Assembly: GCA_030427205.1 (NCBI GenBank)
Contig: JAUHXC010000023.1
Span: 1 to 64,000, forward strand
Length of the DNA stretch: 64,000 nucleotides
Source of the DNA: a bacterium
GTDB lineage: Bacteria; Myxococcota_A; Bradymonadia; UBA7976; UBA1532
Reading direction: 5' to 3'
Made by a program: the position numbers and the translations under genes. Shown here piece after piece: positions 35,344-44,744 of the stretch. The notes under the pieces were generated by a model. The model had not been told where the DNA came from. It made no database searches and was given only the letters and a program-made list of their open reading frames with translations. Within the stretch, counting starts at the first letter, position 1, and each line of letters starts with the position of its first letter.

Positions 35344-38196
35344 TCAGAACTCGTCGTCTCGATCGGGGCTCGTATCGGACGCCCGCGCCGGCCCACTCGC
35401 AGGCTTCTGCGGCGGAGCGGTCGCCCCGGCATCGGCCGGTGCATCGCTGCGCCTGGGGAGGCGCCGCTGCGTGCCATCCCGTGCGCCCGGCGGCACCAGC
35501 CGGTCGAGGGCGGCATCGCCGCCGGCCCCGGGCTGGCCCGATGCGCCCGTGGGCCGTTGTCCCGTGGCAGGCGGTCCGCCGCCCGGTCGGTCCTCGGCCT
35601 GGGCCGACGGCGCATCAACGCCGCGGCCGCCGTCGGGCGAGCCCGGCGGCGGCGGCGAGGGGGCCGCGAGCGGCGCATCGGGGCGATCTTCGTCCTGCAC
35701 GCCGATGGCCGGTGTGGGGGGCGGGCTCGCCGGGCGCGCAGGTCTCTTGACGCGCCTCTTGGACGCCGGCTTGCGGTTCGGCGGCTTCGCGCGCGCGTGC
35801 TGCGGCGCCTGGGCATCGGGCCCGACGGCGGCCGGTGACGCGGCGTCGGCCGCGACATCGGTCGGACCGGCGTCGACGACCGCGTGCGCGAGATCGAGCG
35901 CCACCCGCGCGTCACGTACGACCCCGCGGTCGGCCGGGCTCGGCGCCACGGTCGCGATCGGAGCGCGGGGCGGGGGCGCAGAGGCCCCATCGGGCCCGGT
36001 CATCCACCAGATCCCGCCGACGCCGATGATCACCGCGGCCAGGAGGACCCACAGCAGGGCTCGATCCTTCGGGCGGGCGGCCACCGGGTCCTCCTCGGAG
36101 AGCGCGTCCGGTATCGGCGATACCCGCGTATCCGATGCAGGCATGGGGGTGGGGGCGGCGTTCGCCTCCGCCATGCCCGGCGAAGGAGAGATCTCGGTCT
36201 GCAGATCGAGTTCGAAGTCGGCCGCCAGATCATCGGTGACCACAGCGCCTGCCGACGGGGACGGCGGGTGGAAGGCGCGCACGTCCACCAGCGTCAAGCG
36301 ATCGTCCGCTGTCGGGACGGATGCCGCCGCACCGGGCAAGGGCCGCGGGCGGCGCACGTCTCGTCGAGCCTGATCAGCGCCGCCGACCGGAGGTGTGGCC
36401 CTCGCGGCTCGAAGGTCCCGCGAATCGGGCGGCGCAGAGCTGTCCTCCGAGCGGTCCGGGCGCGGCCGGCGAGCCACTGCCGCTCCTGACGCCGATGCCG
36501 CTCTTGACGCCGCTGCCGCTCCTGAAGCCGCCGCGCCTGACGCCGATGCCGCTCTTGACGCCGCTGCCGCTCCTGAAGCCGCCGCGCCTGACGCCGCCGC
36601 GATCTCGGCTCGTCCGGCGGCCGCGCGCTCACCGGACTCGATCGCGGGCACCGCGACCTGCCGTGAGGAGCCGGCGGGGCGCGCGCGCTCTGGGCCGGCC
36701 GGCGTCGGACCCAGAGCCTCGCGGGCGAGCCCCAGGACGTGCGGCAGCTGGGCCAGCATCACCATGAGCGCCGAGGACCACGGCACGGCCCGAATCAGCG
36801 CGAGGCCGCGCTCCAGATCGGCGGCGCCGCGCAGAATCAGGGTGCGCCTGCGCGCCAGCTCGGTGAGCGCGTGCAGCGACGTATCGGCCGTCGGGGCCGC
36901 CAGGCCCGAGCGATCGGCCTCGTCCAAGGCCCGCAGGCCCTCGAGGCAGGCGGCCAGACCGCGGGACTCGTCGAGCAGGGCCTGTAGATCGGCAGAGAGC
37001 TCGGTGCTGCGGGCGAAGCGCTCGCGCAGCGCGCTCAAGCGGTCGGCCGCGACCCGCCACTGCTGGTCTTCGTACGCCTCGAGCGCTTCGGTGAGCGGAC
37101 GGCCGATGCCCAGCGCCGCCGTCCGCACCCGCGCGAAGCGGCGCAGGCGGTGCAGGACGACGCCCTCGCCCGGCGCGACGAGGGCGTCGTCGCCGGCGCC
37201 CATGGCCGTGGCCCGAAGGGTCTCGAGCGATGCGGCGGTGGGCCCCAGCAGCTCGAGCGCCTCGCTCATCAGGAGCCGCGCGCGCATGGCCACCGCGTGG
37301 CGCCGCGCGGCCACCGCCAACTCGGCGAACGCCGCCGCCTCGGTCAGGTCGGCCCGGTGCGCATGGGGCGCCGCCCGGGCCCGGCCCACCTGCTGCTTGA
37401 CGGCGCTCAACAAGGCCTCCGGCTGACGGGCCAGGGCGTCGGCGATCGCGACCAGACGGGTCCGAAGCGCGTCGAGCGTGCGGGCCGTGGGCTGCTCGGC
37501 CAGCTCGGTCAGCACCCGCTGGAAGACCCTCAGGTACGACCCCCAGCGAGCGGGCGCCCGGTCGAACGGGCGGCTCCAATCGGGCAGCTGATCGGACACC
37601 CCCTGCGAGGCGTGCAGCAAGACGCCGTCGAGCACCGCCGCGGCGAAGGCCAGCTCGGGCCCCAGCCAGCCCGCGTCGTCTGCGGGGCGCCGCTCGCGGC
37701 AGACATTCCAGTCGAGGATCACCAGCCGCTCGGCCTCGGCGTCCCACAACACCGCGTCGAGCTTGAGGTCGGTATTGCGCAGCCCCGCCCGCACCGTCGC
37801 CGCCAGCCCCTCGGCGAGCTGGATCGTCATCGCCAGGATCTGCTCGATCGTCAGCAGCCGCACCCCGACGATGTCGCGCAGCGCGACCCCCGGCACGAAC
37901 TCCATCACGAAGTGCCGCTTCTCGGGATCGCACGCGTACACCCACGGGAAGCGGGAGCGCTCACGGGGCACCGGCCCCTCGGCCGCCAGCAGGCGGTGCA
38001 GCGTGCGCGTCTCGGCGACGAAGTCCGTCGACGACATGCCCCGCCCCACCGACCCGGGCCGCGGCGGGCGGATGCACTTGGCCACCAGCCGCTCGCTCGA
38101 CGACCCGTCCTCGGGGACCAGCAACCACACCGCCGCGGTATGGCCTGCACCGATCGTGCGTTCGGCCCGCCAGCGGCGCCCGACGCATGCGGTCAC
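35344..38196 (-). CDS. Divergent Ser/Thr kinase-like membrane protein
   Basis: A 950-aa protein. The kinase fold opens with a Gly-rich loop (TIGAGHTAAVW, residues 14-24), Lys40 in LVAKC and Glu62. The catalytic loop reads NTDLKLDAVLW (Asp143, Lys145), so the usual His-Arg before Asp is lost. The metal motif is Asp162-Trp-Asn instead of DFG. Key acidic and Lys residues remain, so weak activity is possible. A helical region and an Ala/Ser-rich linker follow. One membrane helix (ALLWVLLAAVIIGVGGIWWM) leads to a ~200-residue Pro/Ala/Asp-rich tail. I start at GTG 38196, one base after the preceding stop, because it puts the Gly-rich loop at the usual distance; ATG 38232 lacks a ribosome-binding site. 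Confidence 0.8.
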   Translation of the reverse strand: MTACVGRRWRAERTIGAGHTAAVWLLVPEDGSSSERLVAKCIRPPRPGSVGRGMSSTDFVAETRTLHRLLAAEGPVPRERSRFPWVYACDPEKRHFVMEFVPGVALRDIVGVRLLTIEQILAMTIQLAEGLAATVRAGLRNTDLKLDAVLWDAEAERLVILDWNVCRERRPADDAGWLGPELAFAAAVLDGVLLHASQGVSDQLPDWSRPFDRAPARWGSYLRVFQRVLTELAEQPTARTLDALRTRLVAIADALARQPEALLSAVKQQVGRARAAPHAHRADLTEAAAFAELAVAARRHAVAMRARLLMSEALELLGPTAASLETLRATAMGAGDDALVAPGEGVVLHRLRRFARVRTAALGIGRPLTEALEAYEDQQWRVAADRLSALRERFARSTELSADLQALLDESRGLAACLEGLRALDEADRSGLAAPTADTSLHALTELARRRTLILRGAADLERGLALIRAVPWSSALMVMLAQLPHVLGLAREALGPTPAGPERARPAGSSRQVAVPAIESGERAAAGRAEIAAASGAAASGAAAASRAASASGAAASGAAAASRAASASGAAVARRPRPDRSEDSSAPPDSRDLRAARATPPVGGADQARRDVRRPRPLPGAAASVPTADDRLTLVDVRAFHPPSPSAGAVVTDDLAADFELDLQTEISPSPGMAEANAAPTPMPASDTRVSPIPDALSEEDPVAARPKDRALLWVLLAAVIIGVGGIWWMTGPDGASAPPPRAPIATVAPSPADRGVVRDARVALDLAHAVVDAGPTDVAADAASPAAVGPDAQAPQHARAKPPNRKPASKRRVKRPARPASPPPTPAIGVQDEDRPDAPLAAPSPPPPGSPDGGRGVDAPSAQAEDRPGGGPPATGQRPTGASGQPGAGGDAALDRLVPPGARDGTQRRLPRRSDAPADAGATAPPQKPASGPARASDTSPDRDDEF
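36487..36590 (-). repeat. 51-bp duplication encoding Ala/Ser-rich linker
   Basis: Within the kinase-like gene a 51-bp segment (17 codons, SGAAASGAAAASRAASA) is present twice in tandem, with TGACGCCGATGCCGCTC at 36487 and again at 36538. It lies in the disordered linker between the kinase domain and the membrane helix and keeps the reading frame. Confidence 0.75.
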
Positions 38197-38197
38197 G

Positions 38198-40057
38198 TCA
38201 CCCGTGCGCACGGAAGGTGACCTCCAGCCCATCGGCGGCGATCGCGACGCCGTCGCTCAGCCGCCCTTGCACCTCTCGCCGCCGCTGGCCGTCGAGCACG
38301 AGGGCGACCACCCGCGGCGTCCACAGATCCCAGCGGACCTCGAGCCGCAGCAGCAGGCGCTCGCCGTCGAGCGGGATCGGTCGAATCCCGGCGAGCAGCA
38401 GCGGAAAATGCGTGCGGTCGTCGAGCTCGACGTCGGCCAGCGCGACCCCGTCGACCTTAGCCGTCACCCGCCCGCACACCGGCGGTCGGCGCCGCGCCGC
38501 CTCGCGGGCCAGCAGGCCCCACAGCCGGTCGCCGAAGGCCACGAAGACGAAGGCCACCAGCGCCGCCAGCGTGCCAGACCCCCAGACCCCCAGACCGCCG
38601 GGGCGCACGTCGGCCTCGAGGCGATGGCTCGCCCGCTCGACCAGCAGGCCCAACGACCGCACCCCGGGCACCACCAGCGCATGCGGCTCATCGGTCGACA
38701 GCCCGCTCACCGTGGCCGTCGCCGCCCCGTCGACCAGCTGCAAGGGCGCCGCGGGCCGGCCGTCCAACTCGAGCCGCAGCCCATCGTCGCCAGCGGCGTC
38801 GAGCACGCGCTCGGCGTCGACCGTATCGCCCGAGCGCAGATCGACGAAGCCGACTCGCACCCGCACGTCGTCTCCCCGCCCGTCCAGGGTGATGTCGGGC
38901 CGGACCGCCAGCTCGGGCTCGAAGGTGCAGACCACCGGCGGCCCGACCACGTGCCGCGCGTCGTCGGCGCCGGGCAGCGTCGGCACCACCTGCACCCGCT
39001 CGGGCACGCTGCCCTGCCACGCGCTGAAGTCGAACGTCTCGTTCTCGCCGGCCGGTACGTCGGGCAGGCGCGCCCCCGACAGCGGGCGCAGCGTGAGCTG
39101 TCGCCGGGTCGACGCGCGCAGGGATGGCCACGCGCTCAGCGTCAACATCGGCTGCGGCTGCGAGACCCGGCACCCGGCCAGCGTGATCTCGGGCAGCAGC
39201 ACCACCGCCAGGCCCGCCGCGCCCTCGATCGACCACAGCCCCGATACGTTGTCATCCCAGACCCGCGCGTCGATCGCGCCGTCCACGGCGGCGTATGGCC
39301 CGAGCAGCGAGCCCTTGGAGCGCGCCTTCTGCGGCGGCCGCACATCCGCCCCGTCGCCCACCGTGACCACGCCGACCCGCACCGCCGCGTCGGGCACCTC
39401 GAACTGATCGACCGGGCCGAGCCCGAAGACCCGCCGATCGCTCCACAGGTGGCTCACCGTGGCCGCGGCGGCGTCCAGCGGATCATGGCCCAGCCGGCGC
39501 GTATCGCAGGTCTTCTTCAGCCGCGCGCACGCCGTCGACATGCCGCCGGACCCGGCGTCGCCGACCACGAGGTGCATCACCCGGCCGCCGGTCAGCGCGC
39601 GCTCCACGTCGCCGCCGAGCTCGTCGCCGCCGCCCTGCCCGACGTAGATCAGGCGCGGCGTCTCGCCGCCTTCGAGCCAGTCCACCGCCCGCCGCAACGC
39701 AGCGGCCCCCGAGAATTCGCGGGCGCGCGCGCCGACCCAGTCGTCCACCGCCTGCCACGCGTCGCGCAGGTCGCCCGAGCCCGCCGCGGGCGCGTCGCGG
39801 GTGACGAACGCGAACTGCGGGCCGTCGGATTCACCGACGGTGGCCGCCGCCGTGACCAGGACCCGCAGCGTGCGGGCGACCCGGGCTTTGTCTTCGGTCG
39901 ACATGTCGCGCGACGCGGGCTCGACCACGACCGCCACGCGGGTCGGCGCGGCGAGGGTCGAGGTCGTCATGATCGCCGTCGCACATGCCACCGACACTCC
40001 GCTCAAGCAGATCCTCAGGAGCATTGGCCACTGGGACGGATATCGCCGCTTCACCAT
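38198..40057 (-). CDS. Exported membrane-anchored protein with a VWA-like N-terminal part
   Basis: A 619-aa protein. I start at the ATG at 40057, giving a Sec signal (MVKRRYPSQWPMLLRICLSG ... TLAAP); the frame is open further upstream but without an export signal. Residues ~40-200 alternate beta strands and helices in a VWA-like order (RVAVVVEPASRDM, TPRLIYVGQGGGDELG, MHLVVGDAGSGG), though the metal-binding DxSxS is not intact. Beta-rich sequence follows, then a membrane helix (~490-515, GTLAALVAFVFVAFGDRL) and a cytoplasmic beta domain. Its stop lies one base before the kinase-like start, so the two are surely coupled. A sensor feeding the kinase-like protein is an inference. Confidence 0.7.
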   Translation of the reverse strand: MVKRRYPSQWPMLLRICLSGVSVACATAIMTTSTLAAPTRVAVVVEPASRDMSTEDKARVARTLRVLVTAAATVGESDGPQFAFVTRDAPAAGSGDLRDAWQAVDDWVGARAREFSGAAALRRAVDWLEGGETPRLIYVGQGGGDELGGDVERALTGGRVMHLVVGDAGSGGMSTACARLKKTCDTRRLGHDPLDAAAATVSHLWSDRRVFGLGPVDQFEVPDAAVRVGVVTVGDGADVRPPQKARSKGSLLGPYAAVDGAIDARVWDDNVSGLWSIEGAAGLAVVLLPEITLAGCRVSQPQPMLTLSAWPSLRASTRRQLTLRPLSGARLPDVPAGENETFDFSAWQGSVPERVQVVPTLPGADDARHVVGPPVVCTFEPELAVRPDITLDGRGDDVRVRVGFVDLRSGDTVDAERVLDAAGDDGLRLELDGRPAAPLQLVDGAATATVSGLSTDEPHALVVPGVRSLGLLVERASHRLEADVRPGGLGVWGSGTLAALVAFVFVAFGDRLWGLLAREAARRRPPVCGRVTAKVDGVALADVELDDRTHFPLLLAGIRPIPLDGERLLLRLEVRWDLWTPRVVALVLDGQRRREVQGRLSDGVAIAADGLEVTFRAHG

Positions 40058-40147
40058 TTCGGAACAAGCCTCGCGCGCCATTCGCTCGGAACTGTAGATG
40101 CTCTCGACGTACATGTCTTGCCAGTCACCCAATAGAGTCCGTAGCCA

Positions 40148-41527
40148 TCACTGGCATGGTCCTCTCCACCAGAATGTGAGGTACATCGGGGTCTGGGAGT
40201 AACCCGGCTCGTATCCCTGGGCAATGATGTAGATGCCATTGTCCACCTGATTGGGACCCAGGCAGACAGAGACTGCGCTATTGGTTGTAGACAATCCTTC
40301 AATGCGTGCATCGTCGGAGCAGGCGAACTCTGAGTTGGGAGCGCTCTTCATGCAGTCTGTTCGAAGTGACAGGACCGGGTCGCGTCGCGGTTCACTCACA
40401 TCCACCAACGGGTGGTTGTCCCCATCCCAGACATCATGCCCATCGGCGAGTATGAAGTCATAGATGCCGCCTAGAGGCGGGACGAAGTAGAATACTTTCT
40501 CCGGCCAGACCTCCGCCTCATCCTCACCACGGGCTTCACGGACCTGACCGTGAACCTCCTCGGCTGGATCCAGATCGTGGCACGACGCACCCAAGGCATC
40601 GAATGATTCGTGAGTATCCACTTCACGCCACAGGTTCTCACCCAGTACGAAGTCATCGATAAGTTCCGCGTGGCTGCACGTACAGCGATCGTCCACGACA
40701 TCATTACAGTTGGCGTCGGGGATGCCATCATTGCACGCCTCGGCGTCCGCTGGCCCTATTGCGCCCAGGCAAGACTGGTTCGGGGGGACGACTGCCTCGC
40801 CCGGCGCTTCTGCGAGAGAAAAGGAACTGCATGCGAGCGAGCCGGGCATGCATTGCCCGATGCGTTGCTGCCCGCCGAGCATCTCACCGTCTGGCCCCTC
40901 GTAGCACTCCACGGTCGCATCTTCGTCGACCGTGCCATCGCAGTCATCGTCCTTTCCGTTACATGCCTCGCCCGCCTCGTCGGGAACGGACCGGTCCAGC
41001 ATGAATGTGCATGCCGTCCAATTGCCGTCAACACAAGCCTGGGCCGTAGCACAATCGGGGCCGAGGACGTCTCGATACGGGAACTCATCCTGGCAGGGTC
41101 GGACAAGCTCTTCGTCTGTGGCATCATCGCAGTCGTCGTCTATGTTGTTGCAGGCTTCTGGCCTCACGACGCATGCATCGGGAGCATCGATGACGAAGCC
41201 CATGTCGATCGGCCCGGCGCCGAACTCTGCTCCAACGTGAGCATCTACGGATCGATCCGGCGCCGCATCAAGGGGCGCCTTCAGACCGTCCGCATCGGAT
41301 GGCCCGCCGTCGAGCCGAGGCCTATCCGGCGCAACGGCATCGACCGGGACGACCTCGCCACTCTGGATGCAATACCTCTCTCCATGCCATGGTTGCTCCG
41401 AGCAGATGTAGCCCGGCTTGCACCATCCGTCTTCTCGGCACTTGTCGGCGTCGACCGGAGTCAGGCAGCCCCCCGACGAGAGCAAAAGCAGGCTGAAGCC
41501 GATGATGTGGATGTGCCTGAGTCTCAA
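40148..41527 (-). CDS. MopE-type lipoprotein with metal-binding motifs
   Basis: A 459-aa lipoprotein with signal MRLRHIHIIGFSLLLLSS ending at Cys21 (SGGC). After an Asp/Pro-rich linker come two copies of the MopE/PF11617 metal-binding motif: EACNNIDDDCDDATDEE (near residue 120) and EACNGKDDDCDGTVDED (near 188). A third, weaker CNDGIPDANCNDVVDD follows. The C-terminal ~190 residues look like a PPC-type beta domain (VFYFVPPLGGIYDFILADG, PVLSLRTDC). Its base composition is clearly less GC-rich than its neighbours, which may mean recent acquisition. Its ATG overlaps the stop of the gene upstream (ATGA). Confidence 0.85.
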   Translation of the reverse strand: MRLRHIHIIGFSLLLLSSGGCLTPVDADKCREDGWCKPGYICSEQPWHGERYCIQSGEVVPVDAVAPDRPRLDGGPSDADGLKAPLDAAPDRSVDAHVGAEFGAGPIDMGFVIDAPDACVVRPEACNNIDDDCDDATDEELVRPCQDEFPYRDVLGPDCATAQACVDGNWTACTFMLDRSVPDEAGEACNGKDDDCDGTVDEDATVECYEGPDGEMLGGQQRIGQCMPGSLACSSFSLAEAPGEAVVPPNQSCLGAIGPADAEACNDGIPDANCNDVVDDRCTCSHAELIDDFVLGENLWREVDTHESFDALGASCHDLDPAEEVHGQVREARGEDEAEVWPEKVFYFVPPLGGIYDFILADGHDVWDGDNHPLVDVSEPRRDPVLSLRTDCMKSAPNSEFACSDDARIEGLSTTNSAVSVCLGPNQVDNGIYIIAQGYEPGYSQTPMYLTFWWRGPCQ

Positions 41528-42513
41528 AACTTCACCTCGAGACCCGCCTTGGATCCCACCGGAGAGACCATCGGACGTACCTGAGCAGGCTTCGGGCCTG
41601 CGGATGCTTGCCAGACAGCACCCACCAGGACCAGCATGCCGCCAACAGCGAGGGCTGCCCCGCCAGCGACCCTGGCGTCCTGCGCGCGGTCGAGGTGATC
41701 CGTTGCGTCGCCGAATATCCCTTCGCTGCCGTCAGCGGGCCCCAGGTCCGTGGCTCTCCAATCCTGCCACTCGGCGAAGCCGAACGCGGCTCCACCGAGA
41801 GCCGCGATGCCCAGGCCTGTCACCCACAGCGCCGTGCCGCCGCCACCGCCCTCCTCGACCACCGGGCCGAGCACGTCGGCCGGCTCGCACTCGGCCACGT
41901 ACACCTGCCCCTCGGGCCCGTCGCGGTACAGATACACCCGGTCGTCCCCGTCGACCCCCGGCACGATCATCTCGCCCAGGCCGGCGGGGCGCAGGCCGAT
42001 GCAGCGGGTGGCCGCCTCGGGGTCGGCCTCGGCGCGGCTCTGGGCCGCGAGGGAGGCGCCGACCACCGCGACGGCGTCGGCGAGGCGGGTCTGATCGTCA
42101 TCGTCGAGGCGGGTATCGCGGCGGTAGGTCTCGGTGAGGAAGCGCAGGGCCGCCTGCAGGGCCGCGGTCGGGCGGTCCAGGCGGTTCTGGAGCGTGCGGG
42201 CCGCCCACAGCAACGCCACCCGATCGCGATCGACGGCCCAGATCTCGAGCACGCGGGTCAAGATCTGCTCGCGCACCGCCCGGGCGCGCTCGTCTTCGCC
42301 GGCCGACTCGAGGCGCTTGGCGTCGGCGATGAGCGCGAACACCCGGGCCACCCGCTCGACGGCCGGGTCGGTGCCCCGGGCTTCGGGGTTCGCTTGAACC
42401 ATGAACGGAATACAGAACATGACACATGAGAGCCAGACGCGCAGCCGTCGGCCCGTTGCCTGTGCCATATGTGGAATACATCTCCCGGAAGGCTGGGCGC
42501 CGGTGCCCATCAT
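41524..42513 (-). CDS. Exported protein with two C-terminal membrane segments
   Basis: A 329-aa protein with a signal sequence (LRVWLSCVMFCIPFMVQA). Residues ~50-170 are helical and charged (VARVFALIADAKRLESAGED, TRLADAVAVVGASL), probably TPR-like. Near the C-terminus two hydrophobic segments (ALWVTGLGIAALGGAAFGFA; VAGGAALAVGGMLVLVGAVW) flank a short loop, followed by a basic tail. The start at 42513 is chosen because AAGAAGGA stands seven bases upstream; ATG 42468 would give a shorter N-terminus. It is translationally coupled to the MopE-type lipoprotein and divergent from the kinase gene, so it may form an envelope complex with its neighbours. Confidence 0.7.
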   Translation of the reverse strand: MMGTGAQPSGRCIPHMAQATGRRLRVWLSCVMFCIPFMVQANPEARGTDPAVERVARVFALIADAKRLESAGEDERARAVREQILTRVLEIWAVDRDRVALLWAARTLQNRLDRPTAALQAALRFLTETYRRDTRLDDDDQTRLADAVAVVGASLAAQSRAEADPEAATRCIGLRPAGLGEMIVPGVDGDDRVYLYRDGPEGQVYVAECEPADVLGPVVEEGGGGGTALWVTGLGIAALGGAAFGFAEWQDWRATDLGPADGSEGIFGDATDHLDRAQDARVAGGAALAVGGMLVLVGAVWQASAGPKPAQVRPMVSPVGSKAGLEVKF

Positions 42514-42652
42514 GGCAGCATCCTTCTTCGTCACGTCGGCGACGACCCGTTGGAATCTGGCGGCAGGCCGCGTAAGGTGGACCTTAGCGCGGGTCTCCGG
42601 GCGGCGCAAGCGGCCACCGGGTTTGACAGTATACCATGAACGGGAGTCTCTG

Positions 42653-44734
42653 GTGAGGATACGCCGATCGGACGAGCGACGTCGCAGGATGTGCCGGGTC
42701 TGTGACTTCGAGGCGCTGGAGTTGCCGGGCACGTGTTGTCCCACCCACGGGCAGCCGCTGGTCTCGCCTGCGCTGCGTGGCCGCCCGCCGCTCGACGAGC
42801 GGTACGTGCTCATCGACCCGCTGGACGAGGGCGCCTTCGCCGAGGTCTTTCTGGCGTTCGATCGGCAGGCGCCCGTCGGCGAGGCGGCGCTGGTGGCCAT
42901 CAAGCAGCTCAAGCACGACCAGCGCGGGGCCGAGGTGCGGGCGCGGTTTCGCCGCGAGGGCGAGATGCTGCACCGGCTGCTGGGGCATCCGGGCATCGTC
43001 GGGCTGCGCGGCATGCGCCACGACGGCGACGTGCAGTACCTCGCCCTCGAGTATGTCGACGGGGTCAACCTCGAGCGCCTGATCGCCGAGCGGCGCCGGC
43101 TGCCGGCGGCGAAGGCGGCGCGGGTGGTCATGGCGGTGCTCGACGTGCTCGATCACCTGCACGCGCGCGGGGTGATCCACCGCGATCTCAAGCCCAACAA
43201 CATCATGGTGCAGGCCATCGGCGACGGCCCGGACGAGCCGACGACGGTGCGCCTGCTCGACCTGGGCATCGCCCGGCGCATCGACGAGGAGAACGCGATG
43301 CTGCCGTTGATCACCCGGCGGGGCTGGACGGTCGGCACGCCGTTCTACATGGCGCCCGAGCAGTTCGACGACTCGCAGGTCGACGCCCGGGCCGACATCT
43401 ACGCGGCGGGTGTGGTGCTGTTCCACCTGCTCAGCGGGCACGCGCCGTTCCAGGGCAGCGGGCACCAGGTGGCCCAGAAGCATCGCGGGGCGCCGATCCC
43501 CGACCTCGACGACGGGTTGCAGGTGCCGGTGGCGGTCGAGTCGACGATGCGCCGGGCGATGGCCAAGTCGCCCGAGCGGCGCTATGGCACCGCGCGGTTG
43601 ATGTACGCCGCGCTCGGCGCTGCCATCGGTCAGCCGGCCGAGGGGCCGCCGCGCTCGACGTCGCGCATGCGTAGCAGGGCGGAACCCGGGGCGCTCGAAG
43701 ACGATACGCTGGAGGTGACCGATCCCGAGCTGCTGCGGGCGGTGGCGGCGGTCTCCGCGGCGCGGGCGACGATGAGCGCGCCCATCGGCTCGGGGCGTGA
43801 CCTCATGCAGAACGCGCCCCGGCGCAGCGTGATGCCGCTGCCGTCGCCGCCGACGGCCTCGCCGTCGGCGGGCGCGCGGCAGGGCGGGGGCCACGCCAGC
43901 TCGACCGCGCGCATGCCGGTGGGCGTGCCCTCGGCGCTCGAGTCGAGCGCGAGCGTCGCTGCGCCGGTGACGCCGACGCCGCTCCGCCGGCCGATGTCGG
44001 CGCACGGCGCGGGTCCGGGCGGCGATGCCCCGGATGGCCCGCCTTCGATGCCTGCCATGCCGGCGGTGCCCTCGATGCCGGCGGTGCCCCAGGCCGCCGG
44101 GCCCGCCCTTGATCCGCAGCCGGCCGGCGCGCCGGTCCGCGCGGCGGGCACGCTGCCCGAGGCCGCTCCGCCATCGGCGATGTCGGCGATGTCGGCGCCG
44201 GTCGTGCCGGCGATCGCCGCCGGCGCTGCGATGCCCGGGGCCGCTCCTGCGCGTCGGCAGCCGCGGCCGCCGGCTGATCTCGGGGGTGGGCCCGCGGTGG
44301 CCGGGCCGACCCGTGGGCGGGGCCCGATCCCGTGGCGGCGGGCGCTCGTCGCCGCCGCGGTGGCGTTGACCCTCGGCTTGACGATCAGCTGGGCGGTGGG
44401 CGGCGCCGACGGGGTCGCGGTCTGGTCATCGACGGCGGTCACGGTGACGAACGCGCTGCCCGCGGCGGCGAACGCGCCGGTCATGCCGGCCGCTGCGGTG
44501 GGCATTCGTGCGTTCCGGGCCGTCGCCGGCACGCCGGCCGCCGAGCCGATCGCCGTCACGACGGGCAGCGCGCCGCGGCCAACCGCAGAGCCGCCGGAGG
44601 TGGTCAGCGTCCGGACGCCGCGCGCGGCGCGGCCGGCCAAGGCGAAGCCGAAGCCACGCACAGCGCGCAGGGCGCCCAGGAAGCCGAAGAACACCCGTGG
44701 GACGCAGCCTCGTTCGAAGACCGGCGCGTTCTGA
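42653..44734 (+). CDS. Transmembrane Ser/Thr protein kinase with N-terminal zinc finger
   Basis: A 693-aa Hanks-type kinase. GTG 42653 is used because GGGAG stands six bases upstream. The N-terminus has CRVC ... CCPTH, a small zinc-ribbon-like motif. The kinase domain spans ~50-310: Gly-rich loop LDEGAFAEVF, VAIKQLK, the catalytic loop HRDLKPNN, DLG in place of DFG, and MAPEQF, so it should be active. A long Pro/Ala/Met-rich linker leads to one membrane helix (~563-584, ALVAAAVALTLGLTISWAVG) and a short basic external tail. It is divergent from the exported protein at 41.5-42.5 kb; AGTATACC in the gap may serve as a promoter element. It probably phosphorylates proteins of the adjacent cluster. 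Confidence 0.9.
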   Translation: MRIRRSDERRRRMCRVCDFEALELPGTCCPTHGQPLVSPALRGRPPLDERYVLIDPLDEGAFAEVFLAFDRQAPVGEAALVAIKQLKHDQRGAEVRARFRREGEMLHRLLGHPGIVGLRGMRHDGDVQYLALEYVDGVNLERLIAERRRLPAAKAARVVMAVLDVLDHLHARGVIHRDLKPNNIMVQAIGDGPDEPTTVRLLDLGIARRIDEENAMLPLITRRGWTVGTPFYMAPEQFDDSQVDARADIYAAGVVLFHLLSGHAPFQGSGHQVAQKHRGAPIPDLDDGLQVPVAVESTMRRAMAKSPERRYGTARLMYAALGAAIGQPAEGPPRSTSRMRSRAEPGALEDDTLEVTDPELLRAVAAVSAARATMSAPIGSGRDLMQNAPRRSVMPLPSPPTASPSAGARQGGGHASSTARMPVGVPSALESSASVAAPVTPTPLRRPMSAHGAGPGGDAPDGPPSMPAMPAVPSMPAVPQAAGPALDPQPAGAPVRAAGTLPEAAPPSAMSAMSAPVVPAIAAGAAMPGAAPARRQPRPPADLGGGPAVAGPTRGRGPIPWRRALVAAAVALTLGLTISWAVGGADGVAVWSSTAVTVTNALPAAANAPVMPAAAVGIRAFRAVAGTPAAEPIAVTTGSAPRPTAEPPEVVSVRTPRAARPAKAKPKPRTARRAPRKPKNTRGTQPRSKTGAF

Positions 44735-44744
44735 GGGGGCGACG

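Noticed and set aside
10508..40057. Complete type VI secretion locus
   Set aside because: Only tip, adaptor and effector-type genes are present; no sheath, tube, ClpV, TssJLM or baseplate-wedge genes were seen.
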